Assembly (NCBI RefSeq): GCF_014193585.1
Contig: NZ_BLXY01000009.1
Location: 1 to 64,000, forward strand
Origin: Geomonas paludis
GTDB lineage: Bacteria; Desulfobacterota; Desulfuromonadia; Geobacterales; Geobacteraceae
Reading direction: 5' to 3'
DNA: 64,000 nt
The translations under genes were made by a program, and so were the position numbers. This document shows positions 62,001-64,000 of this stretch, one piece after another. The notes beneath the pieces are model-generated. The model had not been told where the DNA came from and made no database searches. It saw only the letters and a list, made by a program, of their open reading frames with translations. Numbering within the stretch: the stretch's first letter is position 1; each line of letters starts with the position of its first letter.

Positions 62001-62501
62001 ATGTCGACAAAGGATAACCTTGCCGAGGCATTTGCTGGAGAGAGTCAAGCCAACCGTAAGTACCTTGCTTTTGCCAAGAAGGCCGAAGCGGAGGGGCTGC
62101 CGCAGGTAGCCAAGCTGTTCCGCGCCGCGGCCCACGCCGAAACGGTGCATGCCCATGCGCACCTGCGCGCCATGGACGGAATCAAGAACACCGTCGACAA
62201 CCTGAAAGAGGCCATCGAGGGAGAAGGTTTCGAATTCCAGAAGATGTACCCGCCGTTTCTCGAGCAGGCCAGGCAGGAGGGGCACCGCGCGGCGGAGAAC
62301 TCCTTCAAGTTCGCCCTGGCGGTAGAAGAGGTGCATCACGACCTGTACCAGCAGGCCCTGGCGGCGGTACAAAACGGTGTCGACCTCGCCGACCGTCCCA
62401 TCTACGTCTGTGAAGTCTGCGGCAACACCGTCTACGACGAGGCGCCCGACAAGTGCACCGTCTGCCTGGTCCCCAAGGACAAGTTCACCAGGATCGCCTG
62501 A
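62001..62501 (+). CDS. Rubrerythrin
   Basis: 166 aa. A ferritin-like diiron domain (about 1-130: NLAEAFAGESQANRKY, AAHAETVHAHAHL, ALAVEEVHHDLY) and a C-terminal rubredoxin-like iron site with two CxxC pairs (VCEVCGNTV and CTVCLVP). It reduces hydrogen peroxide to water with electrons from rubredoxin or similar, protecting anaerobes; it complements the superoxide reductase at 18009. Somewhat shorter than the classical 191-aa form. AGGAGGAAGAG precedes the ATG. Confidence 0.95.
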   Translation: MSTKDNLAEAFAGESQANRKYLAFAKKAEAEGLPQVAKLFRAAAHAETVHAHAHLRAMDGIKNTVDNLKEAIEGEGFEFQKMYPPFLEQARQEGHRAAENSFKFALAVEEVHHDLYQQALAAVQNGVDLADRPIYVCEVCGNTVYDEAPDKCTVCLVPKDKFTRIA

Positions 62502-62505
62502 CGCG

Positions 62506-62540
62506 AAAAAGGCACTGCCGAAACCGGCCGCGCCTTTTTT
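62506..62540 (+). terminator. Intrinsic terminator after rubrerythrin
   Basis: AAAAAGGC and GCCTTTTTT pair around an 18-base loop that can itself pair, followed by the T run. Confidence 0.75.
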
Positions 62541-62563
62541 CAACCCCTTTGAACTCAACGCAA

Positions 62564-62640
62564 TAACGCAAAGCCGCAAAGAACGGTAAAGAGCCTGCCC
62601 CCTGATTGGCCTCTCTTTGCGCCTTTGCGGCTTTGCGTTA
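62564..62640. repeat. Inverted repeat of TTTGCG-type units
   Basis: TAACGCAAAGCCGCAAAGA (62564-62582) and the inverted TCTTTGCGCCTTTGCGGCTT with TGCGTTA (62614-62640). Short GCAAAG units recur within both arms. Similar inverted repeats occur dispersed in many bacterial genomes. Confidence 0.8.
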
Positions 62641-62651
62641 GATAAATGGTT

Positions 62652-63389
62652 TCACGGGTTCCTGATGCTCACCCGCCCCGGCGCCGACCAGTCGTTGTGG
62701 CCGCCTTCGATCTCACGGAACACGGTTCCCGGCCTGCTCTCAGCAAGGCTCTTGGCGAACTTTTCCGGAATCACCTTATCCTCCCTGGCGCCGAAGATCT
62801 CCACCCTCCCCTGATACCCCTTGAGTGCCTTGATGTTGTCCCAGTTGTCGGGGAGGAGCAGGCGCACCGGCAGAAACCAGTAGTGGTACTGCGCCACCCG
62901 GTGCAGCTTGTCGAACGGCGCCACCAGCACGATCTTGTCCGGCGCAGGCTGAACTGCGGCCAGGGAGCAGGCGGGACCGCTCCCTAGCGACTCCCCCACC
63001 ACGCAGACCGGCGTGTCCGGGTACTCGCGCCGCAGCAATAGGTATCCCTGCTTGGCTGCCTGGTTCAGTGCCTCCTTGGAAGGAGAACCGGGGCGCTGGC
63101 CGTAGCCCGGGTATTCCAGGATATAGACGGTGTCTTCGTCGGCAAACGAAGGAAGGGCGTAGGCGCGGTCACTGGCCTGCCCGCCGTTGCCGTGCAGCAT
63201 GAGCCAGACGTTCTTTGGACTGGGGACGGTCCGGGCGAAACCGATCACCTCCCCCTGGTCGCGCCACGGCGCCAGCCCGTTGCTGCCATCGTGATGGGTC
63301 GGGAAGTACAGCAACTGCCGCTGCCAGGTGGCGGCAGTCAGCACAAGGGCCACCAGGCAAACAAGCAGCAACCGGCAACAACGTCCCAT
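62652..63389 (-). CDS. Alpha/beta-hydrolase family protein, membrane-anchored
   Basis: 245 aa. An N-terminal hydrophobic segment (LLLVCLVALVLTAATW), then LLYFPTHHDG, the oxyanion segment WLMLHGNGGQ, the nucleophile elbow GESLGSGPA (Ser) and a C-terminal GAREDKVIP with Asp and GGHNDW with His, giving a complete Ser-Asp-His triad. It belongs to the BEM46/ABHD13-like group; substrate unknown. It follows a kinase gene on the same strand, 11 bases after its stop. Confidence 0.88.
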   Translation of the reverse strand: MGRCCRLLLVCLVALVLTAATWQRQLLYFPTHHDGSNGLAPWRDQGEVIGFARTVPSPKNVWLMLHGNGGQASDRAYALPSFADEDTVYILEYPGYGQRPGSPSKEALNQAAKQGYLLLRREYPDTPVCVVGESLGSGPACSLAAVQPAPDKIVLVAPFDKLHRVAQYHYWFLPVRLLLPDNWDNIKALKGYQGRVEIFGAREDKVIPEKFAKSLAESRPGTVFREIEGGHNDWSAPGRVSIRNP

Positions 63390-63400
63390 GCCAAATCCCC

Positions 63401-64000
63401 CTATCCCCGCGGCAGGGTGAAGTACACGGTGGCACCCTGGTCCACCACCCCGTGCGCCCAGACCGATCCGCCGTGCCGCTCCACGATCCGTTTCACCGTA
63501 GCCAGGCCGATGCCGGTCCCCTCGAACTCGGCGCCGTGCAGCCGCTGGAACGCCCCGAACAGCTTGTCCTGGTACGCCATGTCGAACCCGACACCATTGT
63601 CCTTGATGAAAAAGGCCTCGCCCTCCTCGTGCAGCGAAGAGCCGAGCTCGATCCGGGCCCGCTCCCGGACGCTGGAGTACTTCCATGCGTTGCCGACCAG
63701 ACTTTCCAGCATCAACTCCAGCAGCAGCCGGTCTCCCTCGACGTGCAGACCAGGCTGGATCAGGAAATCGACTCGCCGCGACGGCTCGGAATCCTGCAGT
63801 TTGCAGCCGATGCCGAAGGCGAGTTCGCTCAGGCTCACCGTGTCCCGGTTCAACTCGGAGCGCCCGATGCGGGATAGTTCCAGCAGGCCGTCGATCAGGT
63901 CCCCCATCCTCTTGCTGGAGGTGCGGATCCGCTCCAGGTATCCTCGCGCCTCGGGCGCGAGATCCGGGCCGAATTCTTCGAGCAGTATCGAACCGTAGCT
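63401..64000 (-). CDS. Sensor histidine kinase, C-terminal part (gene runs off the window)
   Basis: The last 199 aa of a larger protein; the frame is open to position 64000. It covers the end of a phytochrome-type HisKA domain (MGDLIDGLLELSRIGRSEL) and an HATPase domain (LVGNAWKYSSVRERARIELG, IKDNGVGFDMAYQDKLFGAF and GTGIGLATVKRIVERHGGSV). The sensor part is outside. Gene order with the hydrolase suggests one operon. Confidence 0.9.
   Translation of the reverse strand, partial: SYGSILLEEFGPDLAPEARGYLERIRTSSKRMGDLIDGLLELSRIGRSELNRDTVSLSELAFGIGCKLQDSEPSRRVDFLIQPGLHVEGDRLLLELMLESLVGNAWKYSSVRERARIELGSSLHEEGEAFFIKDNGVGFDMAYQDKLFGAFQRLHGAEFEGTGIGLATVKRIVERHGGSVWAHGVVDQGATVYFTLPRG

Overview
The window is chromosomal DNA of high G+C content with dense coding on both strands and short gaps. 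No rRNA, tRNA, CRISPR array or prophage was seen. The gene content points to an anaerobic deltaproteobacterium of the Geobacter/Geomonas type: superoxide reductase and rubrerythrin, many hybrid histidine kinases, a CheX-like protein, an NtrC-class regulator and an archaeal-type S-adenosylmethionine synthetase. The taxon is an inference from content, not from a marker gene.

Layout. 1-4.5 kb: a Nudix hydrolase and a two-gene hybrid-kinase operon. 4.9-9 kb: an ANTAR regulator, then htpX-terC behind a sigma70 promoter and a yybP-ykoY (Mn2+) riboswitch whose antiterminator and terminator can be read directly, then a convergent CorC/HlyC-type protein separated by a hexamer-repeat array. 9.3-16 kb: CheX-like protein, archaeal-type MAT, an aminotransferase/NtrX-like/FxsA operon and a divergent sulfhydrylase-family gene. 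16-24 kb: YchJ, Dabb protein, superoxide reductase, a HEAT-repeat/HD-GYP-like pair, and mntH-usp with a Fur-like box upstream. 24-28 kb: repeat-rich zone with two tiny zinc-finger-like genes, a REP-associated tyrosine transposase lying exactly between two ~460-bp direct copies of one sequence, and a DEAD-box helicase whose 3' end is part of that duplication. 29-37.7 kb: two-component pair, chemoreceptor, metF operon, YbiT-like ABC-F protein. 38-44.7 kb: a tightly overlapping operon (GT2, NDP-hexose 2,3-dehydratase, DegT aminotransferase, methyltransferase, multi-span TPR protein) that looks like a self-contained deoxy-amino-sugar glycosylation module. 45-64 kb: MarC, quinone oxidoreductase, yebC, ruvC-ruvA, a transglutaminase and a hybrid kinase, ruvB, an Hda-like ATPase, an Uup-like ABC-F protein, two lipoproteins, a lone trpB, trmL, a cupin, ExoD, rubrerythrin, a hydrolase and a truncated kinase at the edge.

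The intergenic space is unusually rich in dispersed repeats. Family A (arms ending in CCCTCTCCC/GGGAGAGGG plus a GGGTGCCCGAAGGGCGGGTG-like segment) occurs at eight loci, usually as an inverted pair. Family B (GGGGACTGGCTCCGCCAGG-like) occurs at five loci, two of them inside the duplication around the transposase. A G-rich family C occurs at least twice. The strongest leads are the riboswitch-controlled protease/TerC pair, the transposase-centred duplication, and the deoxysugar operon.
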